Positions 10,868 through 23,871 of a stretch of 64,000 nucleotides of DNA are shown here, one piece after another (position 1 is the stretch's first letter; the number at the start of each line of letters is the position of its first letter). A program made the position numbers and the translations under genes. This DNA is from Purpureocillium takamizusanense. Lineage: Eukaryota; Ascomycota; Sordariomycetes; Hypocreales; Ophiocordycipitaceae. Location: positions 3,100,001 through 3,164,000 of the forward strand of contig NC_063070.1 in NCBI RefSeq assembly GCF_022605165.1, given 5' to 3'. Under the pieces are notes generated by a model. The model made no database searches and was not told where the DNA came from. It was given only the letters and a program-made list of their open reading frames with translations.

Positions 10868-11363
10868 GTTGCTGTTCCGTCAGATGCGCCTCAATCCGTG
10901 TTTCGAATCCTCATGGGCAATGAGTAGTCGGCATCTCTACGCCGACCCTTGGTGTAGGGTGGCAGCACGTCCAACGGGCGCCTAGCGGACACGCAGTCAC
11001 GTGCAGATAAGATGCGGCGACCTAGTCCTTTTTCTGGGGCGTTGGACGCGGCGGTCACCTGAACTGTGCGACAGGCACAGCGAGCGCGACGATCGAGAAC
11101 ACGCCGCACCCGGACGACGCGGGACATTGCGAGGGGCGACAGCTGCACTGATCAATTGACTGTTGAGCCGTGGACGCGACTGATAACTGCGCGGGCGCGA
11201 CGACGCGCAGGGAGGGAGAAAGCGCAAGCGGCGCTGCGAGACGAGCCGCGAAGGGCCTCCCTCATCGAAGCGACAAAGGTCGAGACGAGAATCGCGAGAC
11301 GGCCGAAGTACTGTTTAGTATCGGAGAGGACGAAGAAGAAGGCAACCAGGAGCGGCAGCAAAA
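10868..11363. promoter_or_regulatory. Divergent promoter region, Rec114-like candidate / RSC9
   Basis: This 496-bp spacer is shared by two genes read in opposite directions. No clear TATA box or repeat is visible, and no open frame in it is convincing. Confidence 0.55.
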
Positions 11364-14300
11364 ATGACGTCGACGCCGCAGGAGGTGCAGCTGCACACGA
11401 TCGAGCGGACGCCCGAGTACGAAGACTTCATGACGCGGCTCCGCGAGTACCATGCGAAGCGCGGTACGACGCTGGACCCGGAGCCCAAGGTGGGCATGAT
11501 TCACCTGGACCTGTACAAGGTATTCAACCACATCGTGGCCAACGGCGGCTACGACAAGGTCTCGGAGGAGAAGCTGGCGTGGCGGCGGATGGCGTCGGAG
11601 CTGGGCCTCTTCTCCAACAACGAGGCCTCGACGGCGTTTTCGCTCAAGGAAAAATTCTACAAGAACCTGGCGGCGTTTGAGATTAGCACCGTCCACGGCA
11701 AGGAGCCGCCGCCCAAGGACATACTCGAGGACGTGACGGCCAAGGGCGCCAACCTGCTGACGCGGACGCGCGACAACTTCCGCGGCAAGCGCGACAGCAA
11801 CGTCAACGCGACCGACTCGGCGGCATCGGGCGACGACGGGACTCCCACGCGCGAGCGGTCGGCCGCCGACATCCCCGTGTCGAGCGCGCGGGCGTCGAGG
11901 GGCCTGCGGGAAGCGCCGCCGCAGAGGGTCATCTTTCAACCCGACACCGGCCCGACTCGGACGACCCGGCAGGCCTCGAACCAGCAGCACCCGCCGCACG
12001 CTTCTCCCGCAAACAACCACTCCCAAACACCACAACACCACCCGGGAATGCAGCAGCCGATGCCTCACGGCGGCGGGCCCGGCCGCGGCCCGTCCATCAT
12101 GCACCACCCTCCCAACGCCGACAACACGTCGCAGATGGTCCTGTCGTACCATCCCAAGCACGTCAAGCCCCTCCAGCTCCGCGCCGTCGCGACCCCGAGC
12201 AGCGCCCCGAGCGAGTTTCCCCGCCAGCGCCTGCCGCACCGCCCGGCGCCAGTCGACGCCGCAAACAGGCAGCCGATGCTGCCAGGCAGTAAGTCCCCTC
12301 TCTTCCCTTTGTCAGCTCCGTGTGAATTGATCATGCGTGCCCTCGCATCGTGGCACCGCGCGCGCGCTAACGCCCGTCTGACGCGTAGCTGGCTTCGACG
12401 GCCCCAACATCTACACGCGCTGCCTCAACGCGCTGCGGTCCGGAATCCCCGCCGAACAGGCGTTTGGTCTGAACCACCTAGTCAAGATATCGTTCGAGCG
12501 CGGCGACAAATTCCGATTCGACGCGTTCCCGGGCCTCGCCGAGGGCCTCGTCGACAAGGCGCTCGAGGTGGGCAACCTCCACTACCACGTCGACTGGAAG
12601 GTCGTGTGGGACGCGTCGGCCGACACGGGTGACATTGGCTGCCTCGACGGCAACAACGGCACGCCCGACATCCTGGAGCGGATCGCGAGCCTCGTCGAGC
12701 GGGACGTGCCCGAGGCGCTGCAGACGGCCGAGTACTCGGACAGGCTCGTACTCGTCACCGAGGCGGTACTGACGATGCGCAACATGGTGACGCTGCCCGA
12801 GAACGCGCACAACATGTCCGACTTTTACCCGCTCAAGGACCTCGTGTGCATCATCCTGCAGCTGCCGCCGAGGGACCTGCTCGCCGAGCTCAAGCACATG
12901 GCCCTGGACATTGCCGAGCAGCTGACGCCCTTTGTCGTGCTCGACGGCGCTGACCCGCTCTACCGCTCATTGCTGGCGCAGCTGGCGTCGGACGACCGCG
13001 GGACCATCCTGACGGCACTGCGGGCGCTGGGCCGCATCTCGGTCAACCTCGAGGCGACCAACAAGCTGCCGGACGTGACGCCGAACGTGCTGCGGCGCAT
13101 CGCCAGCTGGCTGCTGCTCAACGACGACGAGCTCATCGACGCGTGCCTCGACTTCCTGTACCAGTACACGGCCGTGGCGCCAAACGTGGACAAGCTCATC
13201 CGCACGACGGCGCCCGAGAACCTCGTGGACCATCTGGTGCGCCTCCTGTCGCACGGGGCGCGCAAGGTGCAGCGCGAGTTCATCCTGCACCCGGAGCAGA
13301 AGCTGCCGTCGCGCGACGAGATCGCGCCCGTGCCCGAGGACCTGCTGCAGGAGATGGTACGGCTGGACGAGCCGGATCGTGTGCACCGCTGGGTCAGGTG
13401 TTTCTTCGAGGAGGACAACGACTCGTTCGTGACGCAGCTCGCAGCGTGGCAGGCGTACCAGTCGGCGTTTGTCGGGCCCCTCAAGGCGGCGGGCAAGCCC
13501 ATGATCACGCCGGCCGACTTTATCCGCAACAGCACGTCGGTGTATAAGAATTCGAACGCGCAGGTGCTGCGGGAGCCCGGCGAGGCGCAGCAGAAGTTCA
13601 TCATTCACGGCATCCGCGCGCGGCCGCGGCCCCTGAGCGCCGACGGCGCCGAGTACGCGCGCTGCTACTGGGCGATGAACCCGGACAGGAAGAACGAAAA
13701 GTGCGGGCAGTTCTTCCTCAAGCCTGAGCAGATGTGGAATCATATCTTGACGGCCCATCTCGGCGAGCAGCGGAACGAGGCCGGCCAGTTTGACAACTCG
13801 GAAAAGGACTTCAAGTGTACGTGGGGCGAGTGCGCCAAGTACGGCCGGCCGACCAAGCTGCACCTGCAGGACTTTGCGCGGCACATCAACACGCACATTC
13901 TGTCGGTGCTGCCGGGCCCGACGCGCGGGGGCTCGGCGCGGCCGGCGTGGGTGATACCCGCCAAGACGATGGCGGTGACATACGAGGAGACGGCGACGAC
14001 GCGCGACGAGCGCAACCCCAACGCGCCCCTGCAGGCGGCGGGCATCCCGCTCAGCGCGGTGCTGGTGCTGCGCAACATTGCGCGCAACGTGGTTAAGACG
14101 GACGCCGAGGAGGAGCTCGTCAAGACGCAGAAGCGCGGCGGCGAGCGCGGCGGGTGGAACGAGAAGCTGTTCCGGCCCGCGCAGCCGCGGCTGTTTGAGA
14201 TATTGGCCGAGAACAGGGCACTGGTACGTGATGACGAGCCTGCAAGACCTCGGCTGTGTGTGTGTGTGCTACAATGTGCTGACGCTGTTCTGGCAGAGCC

Positions 14301-14365
14301 CCTATATCGCCTCGCTCCTGGACCTGATTCGGGTCGAGGCCGATGTCGACGAGGACGACGACTGA
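11364..14365 (+). CDS. RSC9: RSC chromatin-remodelling complex subunit Rsc9 (ARID, C2H2)
   Basis: Three exons: 11364-12288, 12389-14223, 14297-14365; introns are 100 and 73 nt and the product is 942 aa. Residues about 15-110 are an ARID DNA-binding domain (FMTRLREYHAKRG, then LDLYKVFNHIVANGGYDKV and WRRMASELGL). A disordered Gln/Pro/His-rich linker follows. Residues about 310-640 form an armadillo-like helical region, next comes an RFX-type segment (ITPADFIRNS), and then zinc-finger Cys/His pairs (C..W..C near KCTWGEC, ending HINTH) around residues 720-800. The last 22 residues, on exon 3, end in an acidic tail. The order matches fungal Rsc9, part of the RSC/SWI-SNF-type nucleosome remodeller in the nucleus. 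The start is the first ATG, 25 bp into an A-rich leader. Confidence 0.9.
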
Positions 14366-15640
14366 CGCGGGGGACGGGGGCGTTTGAGTCTTTGGGGCCG
14401 GTCATCGCTTTGGTGCACCGCTTGGGTGGGCGCTTCTGTGCAGGCGTTTGGAGAGCTCTGCTCGAGCTAGGGAGTCGACGGGATTTACAACGTTACAACG
14501 TACGAAAGAACTTGGCAGCACGATTCAGAAGCGAATGTCCTGCTCGGCAGCTATACGTCCTCGGCCGTGCCCGTGTGCTCGTGTTTCCCGCGTAGAGAAA
14601 CATAGGGGGAGAGAGGGAGACGGCGCTCCCCTGGTTGTAGCTGGCCTTGCACGACATGGTTTGGTATAGTATGCAAGGTTGCTTTGCTTGCGCTGCCTCG
14701 CCGGCGAGTCGGGGACACGCCCTGGAACGAAGCCTGCCCTGCCATGCCATGCCCTGCACGTCGCACGGAGCACAACATGCGTGACCGCCGGCCTGCCTGC
14801 CGTGCGTGTGTGCATGCGTGTGTGCGTGTGTGCGTGTGTTTTCGGGAGCTGTGGCCTTGCAATGTCATGCTGCCGGCGTCACCGGCGGCTCGAGCGAGCT
14901 CGTGTCCTCTGTGACATTACCTACCTACCTACCTACTGGTTGTTACCCGGTACAGCCGTTCGATACAAACGTACAGGCACTCGCGCGGTGTGTGTGTGCC
15001 GTCTTTGCTCATTACGTAGGTACGTATGCCCTCTTCGCGAGTACGTACGTATACGCCCTCCTGCTCGCTCGTAGTAGTACATGCAGCATAGTTTGCCCTG
15101 AGTCCCTGACCACGCTCGGCCGTCGCCGACTCTTGTGCCGGCCGCGGAAGGGGCTGAACAACCAGCCAGCCAGCCAGCGAGCCGGCCGCGAGGTACGAAG
15201 CATGTACATGGAGCGATGGAACATGATGACATGCGACGGCGGCGGCGGGGTCAGTCACACTTACTCGGGGACAATGACATCTACGCAGGCAGACAGGCAA
15301 GCAGGCAAGATGGTAGACCGCCGTAGAGCCACGTCATTGGAGATGTCAGGGATTGCGAGGTTTTATTCTTCTGTGTATCTTTGTTTCTGGAGCTGGAAGG
15401 GGGAATCGATCCTCCTCTAACCTGCATAAGTACGCAAATAAAGCTGGATCCATGACGATGCCGTGCAGCGATAAGGCAGCTTAACGGAGCCCAATTGGGG
15501 CGGCGGTGGCGGCGGGGTGTGAGAGAGGGGTCCAAGTCAACCTATCGGGCGGATACGTACGTAGGAGAATCGAAGGTTGACTACACAGAGTGATTGCTTC
15601 ACAGAAGTAGATGACAAAAACCATGGACAGCAACGGCGCC

Positions 15641-15684
15641 ACAGCACAGCACAGCACAGCACAGCACAGCACAGCACAGCACAG
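15641..15684. repeat. (ACAGC)8 pentanucleotide repeat
   Basis: Eight perfect ACAGC units plus ACAG. The same unit recurs in a shorter run near 17440-17458. There are no spacers, so it is a microsatellite and not a CRISPR array. Confidence 0.9.
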
Positions 15685-16548
15685 GAGGGAGAGCCAATCC
15701 GCGCAGCAAAAAAGAAGAAGAAAGAAGAATTATTCTGGGGCTCTGGAGAGGCGATGTCACAGTGGAGGGCAACGGCGCGAGACTACTAACGCAATACGTA
15801 GGTACGTAGATTGACTGGTGGGCTGGATGGAAGAAACGTGCTTGGCTCTGAGGTGGTGGTGGGCGGAACGAACGGTTCTTCTGCAGGGCCTTCTAGAAGC
15901 CGCCGCGATCACCATCTTAGTATGGAATGGAATGGGAAATGGAACGTGCTACTAACGTACACTCTGGGGCAGGGCACACAGAACGGCGGGAGTTGGCGCG
16001 CCGAGCAGCGTGGTTGGTGGTGGCGCCCCGCCGCCCACGCACGCACCCCGAACCTGAGGCTACTACACGCAAGGTACTTACTAACTTGGTTACCCGGTAG
16101 AGAGAAAGAACAGCTTCCAATTCAATGGACTGGATTCGGCGTCTTGTTTGTGAAAAGAAGAGGCCTAGAGGCCAGGCAGCCGCAATTGATGAGGGGCCAC
16201 CCACCACCCACCCCCCGGCCCCGGCATCCCGGCTGGAGATGGTGGTAGATGCTCCTCCCATCCATGTTGGTGGGCGACGACCCGCCCGCCATGGAAACTC
16301 CAACAATTCCCCCGAGTTCCCGTCACCAACTCTGTCGGGGCAACACATAACGCACACACTCACACGCACACGCAGTCACAGCGGGAGAGCCCCTGCAAGC
16401 CAAGGGCGGGGGGATGGAGTCGGGACTTGCGCAGTGGGGAGCTCAAGAGGGGCGCGCGATGGATGGACGATGGAGCTCTCCTCCTCCCAGAATGCGGCTG
16501 CCTGGAGGGCGAGGCGCGACGACGGCGCTTTGTTGGCGTCCATGGACC

Positions 16549-16550
<2 letters not shown>

Positions 16551-16582
<32 letters not shown>
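16551..16582. repeat. (TG)16 microsatellite
   Basis: Perfect alternating TG tract, a potential Z-DNA former, in gene-free DNA. Confidence 0.9.
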
Positions 16583-16586
<4 letters not shown>

Positions 16587-16803
16587 TTGCGCGGGGCGGG
16601 CGGAGAGGCTGCCTACAGTACGGTAACGTGGCCGTCCTTCAACTGATTGTAACTAAGTAGCAGGACGTGAGAGAGAAAAAGTTGTAGCCGTGTCCGGCAG
16701 AACGGCTTTGGGTAGGCGATGAAGAAGAGTGCATCCACTCTACCCGAGCGGTCCTGCTCGGCGATATGACAGTGAAAAATGAAAGGCGGGAACCGGTGGT
16801 GGT

Positions 16804-16843
16804 GAAGCAAAGCAAAGCGAAGCGAAGCGAAGCGAAGCGAAGC
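16804..16843. repeat. (RAAGC)8 pentanucleotide repeat
   Basis: Eight tandem units GAAGC/AAAGC, with the two variant units near the left end. Confidence 0.85.
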
Positions 16844-16927
16844 GACGGATCGCAGGATGCCATCTGGCGGCGACGTATCGCCCACGTTTGCTGAGGATGT
16901 CGTGCAGCAGCGGCAGCAGCAGCGAGC

Positions 16928-16952
16928 GACCTGACCTGACCTGACCTGACCT
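16928..16952. repeat. (GACCT)5 pentanucleotide repeat
   Basis: Five perfect units, 85 bp from the RAAGC array. Confidence 0.85.
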
Positions 16953-19900
16953 GGGGGGCACGCACGCGTGGGAGAGTTGAGTTGGCCGACTGGCCGGCGG
17001 TGCAAGCAAGGGCCTACGTTTCCCTGACCGACATGGCTAGGTATGTAATGCTCGAATTCAATACATGTGGTAGGATGGTGAGAGCTAAGGCAGTAGATGC
17101 ACTCCCTCGCGTATAGATACCTAAGGTAGTTCGTGATATTTTGCAGAGGCCTGTTTGCGTGTAGGTACTCATACCTACCTTACGTACCTCTAATGTTAGG
17201 GTCCCTGGCCGTGGCGGCGCCAGCAGTTCTCAGTCAAACCAGGTACGTAGCGGGCGTCGGCCCGACATGGATGGGAGTCGGTGCGTGCATATCATGCCTG
17301 CCTGTCCGTCTGCCGCCTCAACCTCACAGCGGGCGGACGAGCGAGATGAATCATTCTCATCATTGCCGCCGGAAGAGCACATCATTAGGTACCTAAGGTA
17401 CTCCTATGCAGTACCTTAGTACTAACCTGACGTGGCACAGCGCAGCACAGCACAGCACACACACCGCAAGTCGCGGGTGCATTAACTCCCCGTCCAGATT
17501 GTACCCGCCTCTGGTTCATCCGCGCGTGTTCCCGCCGTTTCGGACAGAGAGAGAGCCAAGGCGTGGCGGTGGTGGTGGTAGCGGCCCTGCACCGCACGGC
17601 CGCGCAAGCGCCCGAGATTGCCGGGGCAGAAGTCACCCACCCCGGGACATGGATGCACCACCACCACCACCACCACCATCAATCATCGCGGCTCACAGGG
17701 GCGGATGATGGCTGGCTGCGCAGGGCGGTGTCGCCGCCCGATGCGCATGCTCCCCCAATTGTCCGGCGTGGGTGGCGCTATTCTGGGCCGCCTGCCCCCT
17801 TTTACCCTGGGCGCCCATTAAGGTTTTGGGGGGAATGAGCTTGGCGATGAGACAATGGCGCCCAGGCATCCATCCATTATTAGGTCGCAAATTAGTACAG
17901 TACTACTACTCCGTACAAAGTATGGGGTTTTGGATTTTGGGCATCGAGGCGGAATGGGACATGCTCAAACGGACGATGCCCATTGCGCGCCGCGCCCGGT
18001 ACCCGTTGTCATCGTCGTCGATTGTTCCCCCCGGCTCGGCGCCGTAGTCGTTTAAGCTTAAGCTCGAGAGCTCTCTCGGACCGCGTGCATGCATGCGTGC
18101 GTGCGTGCGTTTCGAAGAATGCGCGCGCGCCCTCACCGATCCTGTGCGACGCGACGCCCTACGACTGATGTGCGCCAGCCCGTCTCGTCGCCCGTGTGTA
18201 CTTCGTATGTCAATCCATGGGACCGCTGGTGTGCCAGGCTGGCCGTGCCCGCGCTGGGATGGTTGCTTGGTTGCTTGGCCGGCACGCACGCACGCACGCA
18301 TGGCGCCGCGCGCACGTCTCGAGAGCAGGGATCCGACACAGAGGCCACGTCGCTGCAGACACACACGCAGCAAGGAAGAAAGGCAAAAATAAAAATTGTT
18401 GAACCGCAACCAGGTCAGACCAGGAGAGGGAAGGAAGGGGGAGGAAGGCGAAGGGGAAGGGGAAGAAAAGTCAGCTGTCCACATGACCTCTTGCGAGATT
18501 GGCCTCAGCGTCCATTCATTCTTCTTTCGGTGAGCGCATCGAACCACCACCACACCCCCTCCCCCCTCCCCCCTCCCCCCTCCCCCTGCCAGCAAACACC
18601 CCCAGGTCGACGCCTCCCGCGCTCCCCGGTGCCAACGCTACGACGCGCGACGCCCAGCCAGGCGGCCCCGGGGACCCCTGCCCTGTCTGCCTGCCAGGGG
18701 CATGCTCCAGGTGCGTGCGTGCGTGCGTGCGCGCGAGGGTCAGTCAGTCACACCCTTTCAATTGATGCTGGGGACGGAGGAGGAGCTGCCGGGGTGCGGC
18801 GTGGGCGGGTGTCCCGCGTTCCGTACCATGTTAATTGATGACCAGCAGCAACAGCAGTAAGCAGCGGCAGCCGTTCCCGGCGGTTCGGGCAAAAAAAAAG
18901 GGGTGAGGGGCGCCATTTCCATCCACGGACTCCTGGTGACGCGGAGATTGGGGCCGCCGCCATCATCCGCTCGCTGCGCACCTTGGTTGCCAGCTGGTCG
19001 AGACTCACCCTGGAGCTACGAAGGTATGCTACGGTAACGAGGTCAGCTGGCTTGCGCGACTCATCTGCCCGGCCGGTGCAACGGGCCATGAGCACCGCCC
19101 GCCCGGCGTTGCGCGCGAACAGGGACGAGGGCATATGGACCTTGCAGAGACAAGAATGTGGTGCGGTGTGCACCGTGCCTGCTGGCCCGTCCGAGACGAG
19201 ATCCCATCCATCCATCCATTGTAGCAGCGCCAGAGAGTCCGGATCGAAACGGTGCTCGACTTGGCTTCCGTTTTGCGCGCCGCAGACAAATGGGTGTACG
19301 TCGTATAGTATGGGAAGAGGGTGCATGAGCTGGTTGCATGCCGCGGCAGCCGCTGGCAACTTACAATGTCGTCCCTTGCTATCGACAGCGGCATCAGGAG
19401 CAGCGGCACAAGGAGCGGGTGCTCGAGCACTTACTTGCACGCCGTCCCCGACAGCAAACCAACCCCAGCTGCCCGTCCCAAGCGCGCGAAACGCCCATCA
19501 ACAAAGACGCGGTCCAGATCTCTCGGCATCCGCACCCGCCCTAAGGGTCAACGCATGCGGAGCAGAGCGCGGGCGCGCGGTGGGTCGTCGTGCCCTCAAT
19601 TCTTCCTGCTCCCTTTAGGCGGCCCGCTCGCGAGCGTCGCCGTGGCGCGATGGCTCACGTTCCCGTCTGGGGGATCGCATCAATGGACATGGCGGTGCGG
19701 GGGAGACACGTGATGGTCCCGACAGAACATGGAGGCATCGTGGTCGTGCGTGGAGCGAACAAAGGGGGATGGATGCCGTCCGTCGTGGTGCACCGCCCGC
19801 CGCATGCGGCCACGATGCAGTGCCGGTGTTGAGGCTCCACCAGACAGACGTTGAAGAGAACGGCAGTCCCAAAACGGTGGTGGGGTTTGGTGGGATGGAT

Positions 19901-21318
19901 GGCGCCCTGCCCTGCCCTGGGCCTGGTGCCTGTCAGTTGTCTCGGCGCCCCACCCGTCCGCCGTTACGGAACCTTACGCTGCGCTACGGTGCCTTTCCGT
20001 TTTCCTCTACTGTCGGGGGGGCCCTGGGGCAAATGGATGGAAGCCCTGTCGCCCGCCGCCGCACTGGCATGCGTGCATGCATGCATGTCGTCGATTCGCT
20101 TCGCTTCGCAGTTCCGCGTTCGGCGCGCCAGGGCAGGCGGGCCAGCTCCGGCACGGCACCACCAGTGGCGTGGCGCGCGGCGCCCTCTAGGGCACAATGG
20201 AGCTACCCCCGGACCTCTCCCAGGGCTGCCCCCCCAAAAGCCAGGCCAGTGGAGTGCTGGATCTCGCCGCGGCCCCTGTCGGGCGCCCGCGACCCTTGCC
20301 GGGCCCTGCGCAGCCCACCCGAAGGCGCCGTGGACGGAACCCCTGCGAGGGGCAGATGCTGCTGGAGCAAGCTGATGGCTGACCACTGCCGCACCGCCGC
20401 TGCGATGAATGGCAAGGCAAGATGGATTGATTGCATGCTCCCCCCTGTCACCGTGGGCGGGATGCAGCAGAGCCGCGCTGATGCATGTCTCTCTCTTCGA
20501 CGGCCAGCAAGCTGCTGTCCTGACTTGGGTTGCTTGAGCTGATCCCTGCTGGCTGGATGGCTAGCCTCCCCCCCTTCGCGATGCCGAAAGCCATCCGCAG
20601 CGTGGAAGCCATTCGTTCACGGACTGATGATTGTCGCTCCCGTCTCTCACACTCTCACACTCTCACACACTCACGCACCCCCGGGGCGGGCGAGGCGGCG
20701 ACATCGGGGGGGGCTATGGCGCGCTGCCGGCGGCTTTCCCACCTCGACCGTTGGCCGGGGCTCGCGTTCGCATTGCAAAAGGGTCATCTGACCTCTCGCG
20801 TAAGATGGGGCTCCACCATCTCGTTTCCAGTTTCGTGGCGAGTACGGAGTACGTGCCAGTCAGTCGTACTCGGTGCAATAATGAGCTCGTACCTGCGGCG
20901 TGGTGGTGGTGATGGTTGGTGGTGCGGCCGTGCCACTCGTCGTGCAGCCTGACCGACGGGCCTGTCTGTGTCTGTTCGTTGTACTGTAGGCTTCGAGTAT
21001 AAAGGCGGGCGTGGTGGTGGTGGTGGTGGTTCCGTCAGTTGGTTGTCCTCCCCTCCTCCGCCCCGACTGAAGACTTCGTTGCGTTGTCGTCGTCACCAAC
21101 CTAGCGCTGTGCCCGTCCGAGACACGCTGCATTCCAGCCCGCTCTCCCGCCGTGCCGAGACGCACTCTATTCGTACGTACATACGTGACTGTGTGTGTGT
21201 GCGTGCGTGCGTGTGCGCCGGTCCATTGTTCGTTTGCGACGTCGGGGCCACCGCACAAGCCTTGGCTGGGTGTCCGGCGTCTGTCCGGTGCCGCGGTGGT
21301 GGCAGCCATTATCAGGCC

Positions 21319-21338
21319 GATTGATTGATTGATTGATT
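21319..21338. repeat. (GATT)5 tetranucleotide repeat
   Basis: Five perfect units in gene-free DNA. Confidence 0.8.
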
Positions 21339-22568
21339 GCTAACCCGCAGCTGCTTGCAGACTGCCTGCAGCCCCAGCACCGCCCGCTCGCTCCCTCGCG
21401 CCACCAACAACAACAATTCCAGTGTTTGTGCACGCACGCACGAACGCACGCACGCACGCCATAGGTTCCTGCTGCTGTAAGCTAATTGCTGCTGCTGGAA
21501 GAGCCCGCCGCCGCTTCGCTTCAGGGCGTCTCCAAGCATCGCTCGCTCGCTACCAAGGTCCAGTTTTGTGACGCGCCCGCCGACTCCGCGCCGACAGCAG
21601 GAGCGTCAGATCTGACTTGCCGTTTTCGCCACACCGCCAGGCCACGTTTTCCCCCTTGTCATCCGGGTACGTACCGACTCGCTCTTTTTTTTTTCTCTCG
21701 CTTCTCGGCTGGACTCGACTCGACTGCACTGCGCGGCGCCATGCCATCCAATTCTCTCCCCATGCCATCCTCCTCCTCCTCCTCCCCTCCTCTTCCTCCT
21801 CCGCTCCCGCAGCCGCTCGTCGCCGCCCACACCCACACACCCGTGGCCACCACGCCCCACGCTCACGCCCACCATGCCCATGCCCACGCCCACGAACGAG
21901 CACACCACCATCATGGCACCCCCGTCCCCCGTCTCCGTCCCCATCTCACGCCCACGCCGCGATTCACCACCCCGCCGCTCGCCCTCCCTCCCTCGCTCGT
22001 GTTTTAGGCGCATCCGGACTGAATATCCACGATGATGTGCTCGACGCCTTGAAGCCCGGCCCAGTTTGCTAACAAAAAGGAAGCAACCCGCCGCACTTTT
22101 CGCCGACGGCCCCGCGTTCCCTCTTCTCTCGCCATCATCGTCACTCTCGTCTCGGCTTCGCCAGTTGACTCGACATTACATACATACATACATACTGTAC
22201 CCATACGCACTCTCGACCGCCTCAGCTGCACCTCGCGTCAAGCACAAGTCCATTTGTCAGGCAATCCCGCGGCAAACCCACTCGAGCCCTCCAGCTCGCA
22301 TCCATCAACACCACCACCAGGACGACAAGGAAGAAAAAAAAAAGAGCTTCGCCTCTGCCAACACCACACCCAACAGCCCTGACACACGCGCCGGACTTCC
22401 CGCCACGCTACCCTAGCCAGGGCCCCAGCGCGACCCAGATTTAGCTCTCCACCGTGCAGAGCCTTCACCTCCACCATCTCGCAGTGATCTCCAGAGTTCT
22501 AGACTCCCCACTCTTTTTTGTGGCCTGCGCCCGGGTCCGTGTCGTCAACACCAAACGCCCAGGACCCT

Positions 22569-22574
22569 TATATA
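22569..22574 (+). promoter_or_regulatory. TATA box of short-chain dehydrogenase gene
   Basis: TATATA lies 217 bp before the ATG at 22786 and is followed by a CT-rich leader, the usual layout of strongly expressed fungal genes. Confidence 0.5.
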
Positions 22575-22785
22575 CCGCCTCGACCGGTGCCCCTCTGCCC
22601 TCGGATCTTGTCATTGTTCATTCATAGACTTGCTGCTCAGAGATACCCCCTCTTACCCTCGCTTCCTCCCTCCTCGCCCGTGTCGGACAGCCCTCGTCTT
22701 TCACGGCTTGCCATTTACACACCCCCACCTACGTACACGACCTCGGGCCTCACCCATCTTTCACACAACAAACACACATCACACA

Positions 22786-23871
22786 ATGTCGTTTGCCGCG
22801 CGAAACGCCCTGCGGCTCTCCCGCGCTGCGGCGCCCCGCGTCTCTGCTCGCGCCGCCGCCCCTCGCTTCTTCTCAGTCACCCGCGCCAACCGCGTCTCCG
22901 ACACCCCCAACAAGAAGAGCGTCGTCCGCGAGAAGGAGGTGCCTGTCACCGTCTACGGCGCCGGCCACGGCGAGAAGCACATGGTCAACGTCCACGAGGA
23001 CGCCGCCAAGGTGCCCTATGACTCGCCCGTCCCTCCTCCCGACCATGACGCCATCCAGCCCCTCTCCCGCAAGACGTTCGAGGCCATGCCCTGGACGCTG
23101 CGCAACATGACCGTTTACGGCAAGACCATCATCGTCACGGGCGGCGCCCGCGGCCTCGGCAACCACATGGCGCGCGCCTGCGCCGAGGCCGGTGCCAAGG
23201 CCATCATCATCTTCGACGCCAACCAGGAGCTGGGCGACGAGGCGGCTGCCGAGCTGCACGACAAGTCGGGCCTGCCCGTGTCCTTCTTCAAGGTGGACGT
23301 GCGCGACGGCGCCGCCATCAACGCCGCCGTCGACTCGGTTGTTGAGATGTACGGCGCCCCCGACGCGCTCGTCAACGCCGCGGGCATCGCCGACTCCAAC
23401 ATCAAGGCTGAGACGTACGATCCGGCCATGTTCCGCCGTCTCATCGACATCAACCTCACAGGCACCTTCCTCATGTCGCAGGCCGTTGGCCGCGCCATGA
23501 TGGCTGCGGGCAAGCCCGGCAGCCTGGTGCTCGTCGCCTCCATGTCGGGCTCCATTGTCAACTACCCGCAGGAGCAGAGCTGCTACAACGCCTCCAAGGC
23601 CGGCGTCATCCAATTCGCCAAGTCCATCGCCTCGGAGTGGGCCAAGTACGGCATCCGGGTCAACTGCATCTCGCCCGGCTACATGGACACGGCCCTGAAC
23701 CGCGTCCCCGCCCTCGAGGCCCAGAAGAAGATCTGGAAGTCCCTGACACCTCAGGACCGCCTCGGCGCCGTCGACGAGCTCAACGGCCTGTGCGTCTTCT
23801 TGGCCTCGGACTCGTCCAGCTTCATGACGGGCGCCAACGTGCTGATTGACGGCGGCTACTCGTGCTACTAG
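22786..23871 (+). CDS. Short-chain dehydrogenase/reductase, sorbose-reductase / arabinitol-dehydrogenase type, with presequence
   Basis: This is an intronless 361-aa protein starting at the ATG after a CACACA-rich leader. The first ~35 residues are rich in Arg, Ala and Ser without acidic residues (MSFAARNALRLSRAAAPR...), consistent with a mitochondrial targeting peptide. A 65-residue linker follows, then a classical SDR domain: cofactor loop TGGARGLG (118-125), NAAG (198-201), and the catalytic Tyr-Lys pair in YNASK (Y268, K272) with Ser near 253-255. The C-terminus ends in DGGYSCY, typical of polyol SDRs. Closest families known to me are fungal NADP-dependent mannitol/sorbose reductases and D-arabinitol 2-dehydrogenase. 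The likely role is polyol/ketose interconversion; exact substrate and cofactor are not decided by sequence. Confidence 0.85.
   Translation: MSFAARNALRLSRAAAPRVSARAAAPRFFSVTRANRVSDTPNKKSVVREKEVPVTVYGAGHGEKHMVNVHEDAAKVPYDSPVPPPDHDAIQPLSRKTFEAMPWTLRNMTVYGKTIIVTGGARGLGNHMARACAEAGAKAIIIFDANQELGDEAAAELHDKSGLPVSFFKVDVRDGAAINAAVDSVVEMYGAPDALVNAAGIADSNIKAETYDPAMFRRLIDINLTGTFLMSQAVGRAMMAAGKPGSLVLVASMSGSIVNYPQEQSCYNASKAGVIQFAKSIASEWAKYGIRVNCISPGYMDTALNRVPALEAQKKIWKSLTPQDRLGAVDELNGLCVFLASDSSSFMTGANVLIDGGYSCY

Larger units (their letters stand above)
14366..22568. other. 8.2 kb gene-free, microsatellite-rich interval
   Basis: No open frame in this long stretch shows a domain, signal peptide or plausible exon chain on either strand. 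It is GC-rich, with no sign of RIP-type AT enrichment and no transposase-like coding. It is packed with simple repeats: (ACAGC)8, (TG)16, (RAAGC)8, (GACCT)5, CAC triplets near 17656 and (GATT)5. It also has many CGTA-rich words and two copies of the TACTCCGTA nonamer. The right end, with long CT-rich runs from about 21.6 kb, is probably the promoter and 5' UTR of the dehydrogenase gene. A long non-coding RNA cannot be excluded. Confidence 0.5.

Noticed and set aside
10895..10915. TTTCGAATCC resembling a tRNA B box
   Set aside because: No A box or cloverleaf can be formed from the surrounding bases.
15641..15684. Direct repeats that could suggest a CRISPR array
   Set aside because: The 5-bp units are tandem without spacers, and the window is eukaryotic. 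It is a microsatellite.
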